Of a DNA stretch of 64,000 nucleotides, positions 8,953-17,064 are shown piece after piece. Source of the stretch: CAWBQO01 sp963790965 (GTDB lineage: Bacteria > Bacteroidota > Rhodothermia > Rhodothermales > DASSAV01); assembly GCA_963790965.1 (NCBI GenBank), contig CAWBQO010000002.1:186001-250000 (forward strand). Direction: 5' to 3'. The notes below the pieces were generated by a model. That model was not told where the DNA came from. It made no database searches and was given only the letters and a program-made list of their open reading frames with translations. Numbering within the stretch: the stretch's first letter is position 1; every line of letters begins with the position of its first letter. A program made the position numbers and the translations under genes.

Positions 8953-10614
8953 TTAGAGAACCGCCGCCTCGCGGCTTCCTTCGATGCGAAGCCAGCTCGC
9001 GCCGTAGGCATCCAGTTCCACATCCGTCTGGCCGGAGTCGCAGATTTGTTCGGTGTGGCCTCCCCAGAGGTCGGTGAGCCGGCGTCCGCGCTGGTCGTGC
9101 AGATCGATGGAGAAGGAGACCTTCTTACCGCCGAGATTGTGCAGCGTCACGACCGTTCCGTCCTTCCACGTACAGCGGAAGGCAACGACGGCGGATTCGC
9201 CGGTCTGCATGAGGTGCCAGCTGCCGAGGCCCACTTCAGGACACGAACGGCGGACGAGGATAAGCTTGCGCATATAGTTCCACAGCGACTCCGGGTCCTG
9301 TCGCTGCGCCTCCACATTCACTTTGCGATAGCCGTACTCGTCGTCTTCGATGGCCGCCTGAACGAGGTCCTTTTTAGCCGCCGTCGAGAAACCGCCGTTC
9401 TTCTTTGCGGACCACTGCATCGGGGCGCGCACGGCCTTGCGGCCCTCTTGCGACAGGTCCTCCCCCATGCCGATTTCATCGCCATAGACGATCGTTGGCG
9501 TACCGGGGAGCGCAAAGAGGAGGCTGTAGGCCATACGCAACCGTCGCGGATCGTCGCCTACCATCGGGGCCACCCGGCGGCGGATCCCACGGCCGAAGAT
9601 CTGCATGTTCTCGTCCGGTGCGAACGCTTCGAACACCTCCGCGCGCTGCTCGTCCGTCAGCCGTTCTAGGTCGACCTCGTCGAGATTGCGCAGAAAGTTC
9701 GCCCACTGCGATGCAACGGGAATGGCCGGAAGTTGGCGCAGCACCTCCGTGATGGGTGCAGAGTCCTCGCGCGCGAGCGAGAGATAGATGTAGTTGTTCA
9801 GCATGAAGTTGAACAGCATTGTCAGCTCGTCCGCATCGCCGAAGTAGGCGACGAGGCGCTCCGGCTCAACGTCCGCTTCGCCCAGGAGAACGGCATCCTG
9901 CCTGCGCCCGGCTACGTGCGCGCGAAGATCCTGCAAGATGCTGTGCGGATCGGCGGGCTTCGAGGACGCAATGCCGTTGGCCTCGATCATGTGCGAAGCC
10001 GCGTCCACGCGAAAGCCGCTGACACCGAAGGAGAGCCAGAAGTCGAGCACCCGCCTGACTTCTTCAAGCACGTCGGGGTTGGTCATGTCCAGCTCCGGCT
10101 GGAAGTGGTAGAAGCGGTGGTAATAATAGGCACCGGCCACTTCGTCAAACGTCCAGACACTATCTTCTTCGCCGGGGAAGATCGTCCCGTGGCCGGGAGG
10201 CGTGGGCGGGGGTGCCTCCGTCCAGGTGTAATAGGACCGGAAACGCGAGCCGGCATCGCGCCGCGAGGCTTCGAACCAGGGGTGGCGGTTCGAGGTGTGG
10301 TTCATCACGAGATCGAGCACGACCCGAATGCCCCGCTCGCCCGCGCGCCGCACAAAGTGAATGAACTGGTCGAGCGTGCCCAGCGCCGGGTCCACCCCGA
10401 AGTAGTTCATGATGTCGTAGCCGTTGTCCCGGCCGGGTGCCGGGTAAAACGGAAGCAGCCAGATGCAGGTGATGCCGAGGTCGGCGAGATAGTCCAGGCG
10501 TGAGATCAGGCCCTCGAAGTCCCCTATGCCGTCGCCGTCGCTGTCCATGAAGCGGTCTACATCGAGGGCGTAGAGCACCGCGTTTTTGTACCAGAGGTCT
10601 TCTTGATGCTGCAT
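8953..10614 (-). CDS. GH13 trehalose synthase-like protein
   Basis: Resembles GH13 maltose alpha-glucosyltransferase/trehalose synthase, which interconverts maltose and trehalose. Opening WYKNAVLYALDVDRFMDSD, LLPFYPAPGRDNGYDI, VMNHTSNRHPWF, SGFRVDAASHM (nucleophile Asp near 203), LLGEADV (acid/base near 244), and GTPTIVYGDEIGMGE with APMQWS all fit. 553 residues, no fused maltokinase. One oddity is clear: the region IV motif normally NHDE reads NLDE (codon CTC at 9682-9684), so the substrate-binding His is Leu while the catalytic Asp remains. This may lower or change activity, or be a sequence error. First gene of the two-gene GH13 operon, divergent from the sigma factor. Confidence 0.85.
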   Translation of the reverse strand: MQHQEDLWYKNAVLYALDVDRFMDSDGDGIGDFEGLISRLDYLADLGITCIWLLPFYPAPGRDNGYDIMNYFGVDPALGTLDQFIHFVRRAGERGIRVVLDLVMNHTSNRHPWFEASRRDAGSRFRSYYTWTEAPPPTPPGHGTIFPGEEDSVWTFDEVAGAYYYHRFYHFQPELDMTNPDVLEEVRRVLDFWLSFGVSGFRVDAASHMIEANGIASSKPADPHSILQDLRAHVAGRRQDAVLLGEADVEPERLVAYFGDADELTMLFNFMLNNYIYLSLAREDSAPITEVLRQLPAIPVASQWANFLRNLDEVDLERLTDEQRAEVFEAFAPDENMQIFGRGIRRRVAPMVGDDPRRLRMAYSLLFALPGTPTIVYGDEIGMGEDLSQEGRKAVRAPMQWSAKKNGGFSTAAKKDLVQAAIEDDEYGYRKVNVEAQRQDPESLWNYMRKLILVRRSCPEVGLGSWHLMQTGESAVVAFRCTWKDGTVVTLHNLGGKKVSFSIDLHDQRGRRLTDLWGGHTEQICDSGQTDVELDAYGASWLRIEGSREAAVL

Positions 10615-10836
10615 GATTCAGGAGCGGGAACGTGGGCGTTCGGATGAACGGAAAATAAGCGGATCCGCCGAGGGACCTCGCTCTGCCGCTGTAACAATGG
10701 CGGCAACGCGACGCCGGGCCTATAGCCGGACCTCCGCCTGCCGATACAATCAAAAGGACGCCATGCGACCCCTCCGGCACTGATCAGCAGCAAGCCGGAA
10801 CACCCACCATTGATCGGACCGTTTCGAGGACTGCTT

Positions 10837-11676
10837 ATGAGTCTCCACAGTGACAATCGCGCACTCGACCAGTACCTTCGCGAAATCAGCCTCATCCCGC
10901 TGATTACCGTTGAAGAGGAGGTCGAACTCGCCCGGCGCGTCCGCGCAGGTGACGAGGAGGCGCTTACGAAACTCACGGAGGCGAACCTTCGCTTCGTGGT
11001 GTCAGTGGCGCGGAAGTACCAGGGATACGGCCTCACCCTTGCGGACTTGATCAACGAGGGCAACTACGGGCTTATGATCGCCGCGAAGCGCTTCGATGAG
11101 ACGCGCGGGTTCAAGTTTATTTCGTACGCGATCTGGTGGGTTCGCCAGGCCATTCTGCACGCCATCACGGACCAAGGGCGGCTCATCCGGCTGCCGCACA
11201 ACCGCTCGGGCGCGATTACGAAGATGAACCGTGCGTCCGTGAGGCTCTACCAGAAGCATCAACGCGCGCCTCGACCCGAGGAGATCGCCAGAGAGCTTGG
11301 CGTGCCGGTCGAAGAGGTGCGCATGAGCATGCAACTCGCGGTGCGCCATATGTCCATCGACGCGCCGGTGGCGGGCGACGCCGAACAAACGTACCTCGAC
11401 ATTCTTTGCGACCCGGCACCTGCTGCGCCGGACGAGGAGCTTGAAGACGACTCCTCTGCCGACGAGCTCGAGCGCGTCCTTCGGCGGCTCGATATGCGCG
11501 AGCAGAATGTATTGAAACTCTTCTTCGGCATCGGTTACGAGCAGGCGTATTCTCTCGAAGAAGTCGGCGAGCGCCTCGGCCTGAATGCAGAGCGCGTTCG
11601 CCTCATCAAAGAAAAAGCGCTCCACAAGCTTCGCTGGAAGTATATTCCGCAGATGCTGGCAGCTCAGGCGAGCTAA
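10837..11676 (+). CDS. Sigma-70 family RNA polymerase sigma factor (RpoD-like)
   Basis: Directs RNA polymerase to promoters. 279 residues with region 1.2 (ALDQYLREISLIPLIT), region 2 (NLRFVVSVARKYQGYGLTLADLINEGN and FISYAIWWVRQAI), region 3 and region 4 (YSLEEVGERLGLNAERVRLIKEKALHKL). The short layout without region 1.1 matches the Bacteroidota primary-sigma type. Region 2.2 (YGLMIAAKRFD) and region 4.2 (NAERVRLIKEKA in place of TRERVRQIKEKA) differ from the usual primary sigma, so a group 2 paralogue is possible. The ATG at 10837 has GAGGA about 7 bases upstream; an upstream TTG is less likely. Confidence 0.93.
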   Translation: MSLHSDNRALDQYLREISLIPLITVEEEVELARRVRAGDEEALTKLTEANLRFVVSVARKYQGYGLTLADLINEGNYGLMIAAKRFDETRGFKFISYAIWWVRQAILHAITDQGRLIRLPHNRSGAITKMNRASVRLYQKHQRAPRPEEIARELGVPVEEVRMSMQLAVRHMSIDAPVAGDAEQTYLDILCDPAPAAPDEELEDDSSADELERVLRRLDMREQNVLKLFFGIGYEQAYSLEEVGERLGLNAERVRLIKEKALHKLRWKYIPQMLAAQAS

Positions 11677-11751
11677 ACTCCGGGGACGACAGGTGTTCGG
11701 GCGGCGCGCCTGGCTTGCCAATGAGCCTTCTCGCAGCGAAAGCCAAACGCC

Positions 11752-12714
11752 ATGCACGCCCTGCTTAGCACGACCGACGGACGATTTCTCCACGACGCGC
11801 CGTGGAACGACGTGCTCGCCGCCATCCGCTCGGACGAGGGCGAGGCGTGGATCGATCTGCTGAACCCTTCGCGGGAGCATCTGGCGGAACTCGAGGCCTT
11901 CGACCTGTGGTTGCCCGAGGAACTGCGCCTCACGCTGACCCCGCCGGAGCGGCCTTTCATCGACACGCACGACGAGTATTACTACTTCCTCTTCTACTCG
12001 GCGCTATGGAAAGACGGCGCGCGCATTCAAGTGGAGCCGATCTTCTTCTTCGTTTCGGAGCGGCTCCTTCTTACGATTCACAGCCATGCGGTGCCGGAGG
12101 TTTTCGACACGATGCAGCGGTGGCACGCTGAGCGGAATCCGCTGGAAAGCCGTATCGGGCCTGCCGTTCACGCCCTCCTCGACGCGCTGCTTGACGACTA
12201 CTTTCCAATGCTCGACGAAGTGGCGGACCTCATCGACGAGCTGGAAACGAGCATATTTGAGGAGGAAAATGCCGACCCGATTCAGACCATCTTCGTACTG
12301 AAGAAGCAGCTCCTCAATTTCCGCCGCATCGTTGCCCCCGAGCGCGACGTGCTCAACATCCTCCTGCGCCGCGATCTGCCGGTCTTTCAGAACGACGATA
12401 TGCCGTACGTGCAGGATCTTTACTACCGCATCGTGCGGATGGCCGAGAGCATCGACCTCTACCGCGACCTGCTTTCGAGCGCGCTGGACAGCTTTGTGTC
12501 CATGCAGTCCAACCGGCTGAATATCGTCATCAAGGTGCTCACGGTTGCCTCCATTATCTTGATGAGCAATGCGCTCATTGCGGGCATCTACGGGATGAAC
12601 TTTGTTTTCATGCCCGAACTGCACTGGACGCTCGGCTATCCCTTCGCCCTGCTCCTGATGGCGGTGCTATCCGTCGCGCTGGTGTTCCTCTTCAAGAAGA
12701 AAGGGCTGCTGTAG
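11752..12714 (+). CDS. corA: CorA family magnesium/cobalt transporter
   Basis: Pentameric inner-membrane channel for Mg2+ uptake. 320 residues: a cytoplasmic alpha/beta N-terminal domain, a long helical region (residues about 130-260, rich in charged heptads), then two C-terminal membrane segments. The signature YGMNF is near residue 280 at the end of TM1, followed by the loop FMPELHW and TM2 (LLLMAVLSVALVFLF). It ends with the basic tail KKKGLL typical of the family. Located 75 bp after the sigma factor on the same strand; co-transcription is possible but not shown. Confidence 0.95.
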   Translation: MHALLSTTDGRFLHDAPWNDVLAAIRSDEGEAWIDLLNPSREHLAELEAFDLWLPEELRLTLTPPERPFIDTHDEYYYFLFYSALWKDGARIQVEPIFFFVSERLLLTIHSHAVPEVFDTMQRWHAERNPLESRIGPAVHALLDALLDDYFPMLDEVADLIDELETSIFEEENADPIQTIFVLKKQLLNFRRIVAPERDVLNILLRRDLPVFQNDDMPYVQDLYYRIVRMAESIDLYRDLLSSALDSFVSMQSNRLNIVIKVLTVASIILMSNALIAGIYGMNFVFMPELHWTLGYPFALLLMAVLSVALVFLFKKKGLL

Positions 12715-12809
12715 CCTTGCGCTGTTCCCAACGAACGGCATTGCGCAAATGGTGGCGACTTCCTATACTGAGGAGAGAAGCTCCCTTTAGATCAGCACGC
12801 AAGACGGCC

Positions 12810-14681
12810 ATGCCTTTCCAGAAGCAACTTCAAACCTCGACCGTCATCCTCTGGATGGCTGCGCTTGTGATGGGTGGCTGCGCTGCCCCTCGCGCGTCTA
12901 TGGTTGGACCTTCACCGGCGACAAGCGCCCCTGGCACCGTTCTGCCGAGCCTCACACCTGCAGACGCGGAGGCGTTCGTCGACTCCGCCGACGTGGTGCT
13001 CTATGACCTCGGCGTTCGGGCCGCGCGCGCGGCGTGGGTTCAGGCCACCTACATTACGGAGGACACAGAACTGCTCGCGGCGCAGGCCAACGAAAAGCTC
13101 GTCGCCGCCGCGACCGCACTCGGCACGCGCGCAGCGGAGTACCTGAAGCTCCGGAATCTCCCTTTCGACGTTCAGCGGCGGCTCGAGCTGCTTCGAAGCG
13201 GTCTATCGATGCCCGCGCCGCCGGACGCCGCCCGGACGGCCGAACTCGCGCGTATCGCGGCGGGGATGGAAAGCCGGTACGGCAGCGGGACGTACTGCCC
13301 GGAGCCGGGCCGGTGCATGAGCATCGGCGAGCTGTCCGGCATTCTTGCCAACAGCCGGAATCCCGATTCGCTGCTGATGGCCTGGAAAGGCTGGCGCACC
13401 ATCTCGCCCCCCATGCGCGACAACTACGAGCGGTTCGTCGAACTGACGAACGAGGGAGCGCTCTCGCTCGGTTTCGAGGATCTCGGTGCCATGTGGCGTT
13501 CGAACTACGACATGGATCCGGGCGCTTTCGCAGAAACGATGGATAGCCTCTGGATGCAAGTGCGCCCGCTTTACGAGTCGTTGCACTGCTACGTTCGGAC
13601 GAAACTGACGGAGCAGTACGGCCCGGAGGTCATGCCGCCCGGCGCGCCGATACCGGCCCACCTGCTCGGCAATATGTGGGCGCAGGAATGGGGCAATATC
13701 TTCGACGTGGTGGCACCGAAAAGCGCGGACCCCGGCTACGATGTGGCCGAATTGCTGCGCGAGCGCGACATCGAACCGGTCGAGATGGTGCGCTATGGCG
13801 AGCGCTTCTTCACCTCCATCGGCCTCGACCCGCTGCCGGACACCTTCTGGAAACGGTCGCTGTTCACCAAGCCGGCTGATCGCGACGTCGTCTGCCACGC
13901 CAGCGCGTGGGACGTGGACGAGCAGGACGATCTCCGCATCAAGATGTGCATCGAGCAGACGGCGGACGATTTCCAGACGATCCACCATGAGCTTGGCCAC
14001 AACTTCTACCAGCGCGCCTACAACGACCTGCCCTATATCTATCGCGGCAGCGCCAACGACGGCTTCCATGAAGCCCTCGGCGACGCGGTGGCACTCTCCA
14101 TGACGCCCGACTATTACCGGCAGATCGGGTTCATAAAGGAGGTTCCGCCGGAGTCGCAGGACATCGGCCTGCTGCTTCGGAGCGCGATGGACAAAGTGGC
14201 CTTTTTACCCTTTGGTCTTTTGGTAGACAAGTGGCGGTGGGGCGTCTTCTCCGGCGATATCGCGCCGAGTGAATACAACGAGGCGTGGTGGGCGCTCCGC
14301 CACGAGTACCAGGGCATCGAGCCGCCGGTGACGCGAACGGAGGCCGACTTTGATCCCGGCGCGAAGTACCACGTGCCCGCCAATACGCCGTACGCGCGGT
14401 ATTTCCTCGCGCGCATTCTCCAGTTTCAGTTCCACAAGGCACTCTGCGCCGCGGCCGGTTATGAAGGGCCGCTGAACCGCTGCTCGATCTACGGCAGCAA
14501 AGCCGCCGGTGAACGGCTGAACGCCATGATGGCGCTTGGCCGCAGCCGTCCGTGGCCGGAGGCGCTGGAGCAGCTCACGGGAAGCCCGCGCATGACCGCC
14601 GACGCGCTGCTGGATTACTATGCGCCGCTCAAAACGTGGCTCGACGAGCAGAACCAGGGAGCGACTTGCGGTTGGAAGTAG
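12810..14681 (+). CDS. M2 family (ACE-like) peptidase lipoprotein
   Basis: Zinc dipeptidyl-carboxypeptidase of family M2, related to angiotensin-converting enzyme. 623 residues. The start at 12810 gives a lipoprotein signal with ALVMGGC, so export and lipid anchoring are likely. The zinc site is HHELGH (HExxH near residue 392) with the third ligand in GFHEALGDAVALS. CHASAWD, PYIYRGSANDGFHEALG and the C-terminal RYFLARILQFQFHKALC are typical M2 blocks. Upstream non-ATG extension to 12717 would bury the signal and is rejected. It is followed by a repeat-rich convergent intergenic region. Confidence 0.93.
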   Translation: MPFQKQLQTSTVILWMAALVMGGCAAPRASMVGPSPATSAPGTVLPSLTPADAEAFVDSADVVLYDLGVRAARAAWVQATYITEDTELLAAQANEKLVAAATALGTRAAEYLKLRNLPFDVQRRLELLRSGLSMPAPPDAARTAELARIAAGMESRYGSGTYCPEPGRCMSIGELSGILANSRNPDSLLMAWKGWRTISPPMRDNYERFVELTNEGALSLGFEDLGAMWRSNYDMDPGAFAETMDSLWMQVRPLYESLHCYVRTKLTEQYGPEVMPPGAPIPAHLLGNMWAQEWGNIFDVVAPKSADPGYDVAELLRERDIEPVEMVRYGERFFTSIGLDPLPDTFWKRSLFTKPADRDVVCHASAWDVDEQDDLRIKMCIEQTADDFQTIHHELGHNFYQRAYNDLPYIYRGSANDGFHEALGDAVALSMTPDYYRQIGFIKEVPPESQDIGLLLRSAMDKVAFLPFGLLVDKWRWGVFSGDIAPSEYNEAWWALRHEYQGIEPPVTRTEADFDPGAKYHVPANTPYARYFLARILQFQFHKALCAAAGYEGPLNRCSIYGSKAAGERLNAMMALGRSRPWPEALEQLTGSPRMTADALLDYYAPLKTWLDEQNQGATCGWK

Positions 14682-14720
14682 CTTGTCCGCCCTCGCGGTA
14701 GCGCGCTCCCCTGGAGATGC

Positions 14721-14846
14721 GAGGGTTTTCGGGTGGCCAGGCCGGGCCTGTTCAGATCTGACGCAGAGACGCGGAGGCGCAGAGGGTTTTCGGGTGGCCA
14801 GGCCGGGCCTGTTCAGATCTGACGCAGAGACGCGGAGGCGCAGAGG
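14721..14846 (+). repeat. 61-bp direct tandem repeat, two copies
   Basis: Copy one spans 14721-14781 and copy two 14782-14842, identical by eye. Each ends with GCAGAGACGCGGAGGCGCAGAGG. That GCAGAGACGC/GGAGGCGCAGAGG core resembles a dispersed intergenic repeat seen in many environmental bacterial genomes (from memory). A partial third start (AAGGCCGGGC) follows at about 14859. Confidence 0.9.
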
Positions 14847-14890
14847 ATTCAAAGTTGCTAAGGCCGGGCGTAATGCAATTCCTGAGCACA

Positions 14891-14930
14891 CCCCCTCCCC
14901 CTTCGGGTACTCCCCCTGGAAGGGGGAGAG
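14891..14930 (-). repeat. CTCCCC-type palindromic element, copy A (inverted)
   Basis: Read on the minus strand: CTCCCCCTTCCAGGGGGAG, then a tail with CCGAAGGGGGAGGGG. Same layout as copy B at 14982 but in opposite orientation. It is followed by TTTGCGATGTTTAGCGTTCAGGAAT, most of which recurs after copy A' at 15080. Confidence 0.8.
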
Positions 14931-14981
14931 TTTGCGATGTTTAGCGTTCAGGAATGCGTGCATGTCTAAAGCACAAACAAC

Positions 14982-15023
14982 TCCTCCCCTTCAAGGGGAG
15001 GTGGCGCGAAGCGACGAAGGGGT
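14982..15023 (+). repeat. CTCCCC-type palindromic element, copy B
   Basis: Head palindrome CTCCCCTTCAAGGGGAG followed by GTGGCGCGAAGCGACGAAGGGGT. This is the clearest intact copy in the window and serves as the reference for the others. Confidence 0.85.
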
Positions 15024-15079
15024 GCGGCTCACCTCGGCAACTCAGCAACCGAATGATATGTGCTTGCATCACGCAAAAA

Positions 15080-15122
15080 CCCCCTCCCCCCTTCGGGGTA
15101 CTCCCCCTTGAAAGAGGGAGAG
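15080..15122 (-). repeat. CTCCCC-type palindromic element, copy A' (inverted)
   Basis: Inverted copy, 189 bp downstream of copy A and closely similar (CCCCCTCCCCCCTTCGGGG then TACTCCCCCTTGAAAGAGGGAGAG). The shared downstream flank (TTTGCGA...TTAGCGTTCAGGAAT) shows that a larger A-plus-B block was duplicated. Confidence 0.8.
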
Positions 15123-15173
15123 TTTGCGAGTATTAGCGTTCAGGAATTTGAACGCCCTTTCAGCAGAGGAAAT

Positions 15174-15239
15174 TCCTCCCCTTCAAGGGAGCCTGTCCTG
15201 AGCGAAGCCGAAGGAAGTGGCGCGAAGCGACGGAGGGGT
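15174..15239 (+). repeat. CTCCCC-type element, copy B', interrupted
   Basis: Same ends as copy B (TCCTCCCCTTCAAGGG at the left and GTGGCGCGAAGCGACGGAGGGGT at the right), but about 25 extra bases separate them. The extra bases at 15191-15214 include CCTGAGCGAAGCCGAAGG, a different repeat family. Copy B lies 192 bp upstream. Confidence 0.85.
15191..15214 (+). repeat. Nested CCTGAGCGAAG-type repeat
   Basis: CCTGAGCGAAGCCGAAGG interrupts copy B' of the CTCCCC element. The same core (CCTGAGCGAAGCGAAGGATCT) starts at 49681, where it is the left part of a hairpin-forming element. The position inside an otherwise intact repeat suggests insertion. Confidence 0.7.
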
Positions 15240-15400
15240 TTGGCTCAGGAATGGCAGAGCCGATACCGAAAGATCGAAGCTGGCATCACGCAAGACCCGC
15301 CTCACCGGAGTCTGTCCCTTCTTCGCGGCGGGACATCCGTCTCTGCTTTGGCGGCGCTGTACTGAACCAGCGCCGGGTGCCCACCCGGTGCCTTTCAATT

Positions 15401-16585
15401 CTACGACGGAGTGCCTTTAGGCGCGTCGGGCGTGGCGTTAGCCAAGGGCACGGGCTTCGGCGGTGGCGGCGGGATGGCTCCGGGTTCTTCCATCGCCGTC
15501 TCGACGGCATTGGCGTTCTTCTCGTGCGCATAGTCCGACTGGAACATCTCCCAGACGACGATGAACAGCGCTGCGATGACGGGACCAATGACGAATCCGG
15601 AAATGCCGAATACGGCAAGACCACCGAGGGTCGTGAGCAGGATCATGTAGTCCGGCATGGCCGTGTCGCGCCCTACGAGGATCGGCCGCAGAATATTGTC
15701 TACCAGCCCGATGACAACGGTGCCGATCGCGATCAGAACCAGGCCTTTCAGGATTTCGCCGGTGACGAGGAGGATGATGGCGGCGGGCAGCCACACGATG
15801 GCCGCGCCGATCGCCGGCAGCAGCGATAGGACGGTCATGATGACGCCCCAAAACACGGGTGCCGAAATGCCGAGCATCCAGAACGTAAGGCCGCCGAGTG
15901 TCCCCTGAACGACACCGACGACAATGGTGCCTTTGATCGTTGCCCGGCTCACCTCCGCGAACTTCCCGAACAGCCGGCGCTCCCGGTCGTCGCCGAGGGG
16001 CAGCGTATCGATGATACCTTCCATCAGCGCATCGCCGTCTTTCAGGAAAAAGAAGAGCAGGTAGAGGGCAAGGAAGAAGAGAACGGCGATGCGGAGAGCG
16101 TTCTGGCCGAGCGCGAGCGCCTGCGCCGCCATGTACTGCCCGACCGACGTCACCATTCCTGCCACACTCGCGGTGATGCGGCGCGGATCGATGCCGTACT
16201 TGTCGAGCAGTTGACGCGCATCCGGCATCAGGGTCTCCAGGTACACCACCGGGGCGTTCAGATCGATTGAGCCGTCCTGGATTTTAACATAGAGCGTCGA
16301 TGTTTCCCGAAAAACGGCGAACCCTATAAAAGAAAGCGGCAGAATGACGCAAACGAAAACGATCACCACCGTAAGGACCGACGCTGTAGAGCGCCGTCCG
16401 CGCAGCAATCGCACCATCCGGCGGTAAACACGTCGAAAGAGGATCGCCAGCACAGCCGCCCAGAAGACCGGCTGCAAAAAGTCGCGGACGAGGTCAAAGA
16501 AGGCGTACGTGACGAGGAACAGCAGCGTAAAGAAGAATGCGTGCTGAACGACGGTGCGTCGGACGGGATGATCGAAGACGGTCAT
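15401..16585 (-). CDS. AI-2E family transporter (PerM/UPF0118 type)
   Basis: Inner-membrane permease of the AI-2 exporter family; substrates vary and are not readable from sequence. 394 residues with about eight hydrophobic segments: an N-terminal pair (residues about 15-60), one near 75-100, a periplasmic stretch (about 100-190), then five C-terminal segments. LLPAIGAAIVWLPAAI and the DNILRPILVGRD block are the family signature. The C-terminal tail is Pro-rich (IPPPPPKPVP), presumably cytoplasmic. The ATG at 16585 starts MTVFDHPVRR; an upstream TTG (16609) is less likely. Confidence 0.92.
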   Translation of the reverse strand: MTVFDHPVRRTVVQHAFFFTLLFLVTYAFFDLVRDFLQPVFWAAVLAILFRRVYRRMVRLLRGRRSTASVLTVVIVFVCVILPLSFIGFAVFRETSTLYVKIQDGSIDLNAPVVYLETLMPDARQLLDKYGIDPRRITASVAGMVTSVGQYMAAQALALGQNALRIAVLFFLALYLLFFFLKDGDALMEGIIDTLPLGDDRERRLFGKFAEVSRATIKGTIVVGVVQGTLGGLTFWMLGISAPVFWGVIMTVLSLLPAIGAAIVWLPAAIILLVTGEILKGLVLIAIGTVVIGLVDNILRPILVGRDTAMPDYMILLTTLGGLAVFGISGFVIGPVIAALFIVVWEMFQSDYAHEKNANAVETAMEEPGAIPPPPPKPVPLANATPDAPKGTPS

Positions 16586-16665
16586 AGGTCGGCGTTGAGG
16601 TTGCCACAAACCTACGCACCCGCTGCGCCTTTTCCGAGTGCCGCCACTCGTTGCTTGCCCATATT

Positions 16666-16872
16666 TTAGTTACAAGCGCCCGGCCGCAGGAGGGCTTTTG
16701 CCGCGAGCGCATTGCAGAGCAGTTGCCGCCGCCAGCCGTCGGTGAGCTGCCGGCTCCGCTCGAGCGCTTCCGCTTGAAGCGCGAGTGCTTCGAGATGCTC
16801 TTCTAACCGGCACAACCGGCAGGCGATTCGGTCCACTTCTTCCGGATGAACGGCTATCTCGACGGTACTCAT
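16666..16872 (-). CDS. Small hypothetical helical protein (68 aa)
   Basis: I do not recognise it. From the ATG at 16872 the product starts MSTVEIAVHPEEVDRIACRL and is largely predicted helix with Leu/Glu/Ala heptads (LEEHLEALALQAEALERS), so a coiled coil is plausible. An alternative ATG at 16890 adds six residues. It sits between the outer-membrane barrel gene and the AI-2E permease on the same strand. The non-random composition supports it; the short length and isolation limit confidence. Confidence 0.5.
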   Translation of the reverse strand: MSTVEIAVHPEEVDRIACRLCRLEEHLEALALQAEALERSRQLTDGWRRQLLCNALAAKALLRPGACN

Positions 16873-16959
16873 CTGACTGCGGAGCTGCATGCGTGAAGCG
16901 GTGGGTGCCCGGAGTATCGTCCGAATGCGGGCATACTTAAAAAGGGCCGGGCATTGTCA

Positions 16960-17034
16960 GCGTGCCGCGCGGAGGTGTTCGCGCGGCACGCTTGAACGCA
17001 GCAGCGCCGCCCTCCTCGATCAGGAAGGCGGCGC
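16960..17034 (-). terminator. Two strong hairpins after the barrel gene
   Basis: Two perfect stems lie downstream of the barrel gene: GCGCCGCC/GGCGGCGC at 17004-17034, and an 11-bp stem GCGTGCCGCGC/GCGCGGCACGC at 16960-16991. A short T-run (CCTTTTTAAG on the minus strand) follows about ten bases further on. Likely transcription stop, though the T-tract is not directly adjacent. Confidence 0.5.
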
Positions 17035-17064
17035 GGCGGGGCTACCGAGACGGAGTGGCCTCGG

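Larger units (their letters stand above)
14682..15400. other. Repeat-filled convergent intergenic region
   Basis: About 720 bases between the 3' ends of the M2 peptidase and the AI-2E permease, with no gene. It holds a 61-bp tandem duplication, four copies of a CTCCCC-type palindromic element in alternating orientation, and a second small repeat nested in one of them (listed separately). The remainder (15240-15400) shows nothing recognisable. Confidence 0.8.
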
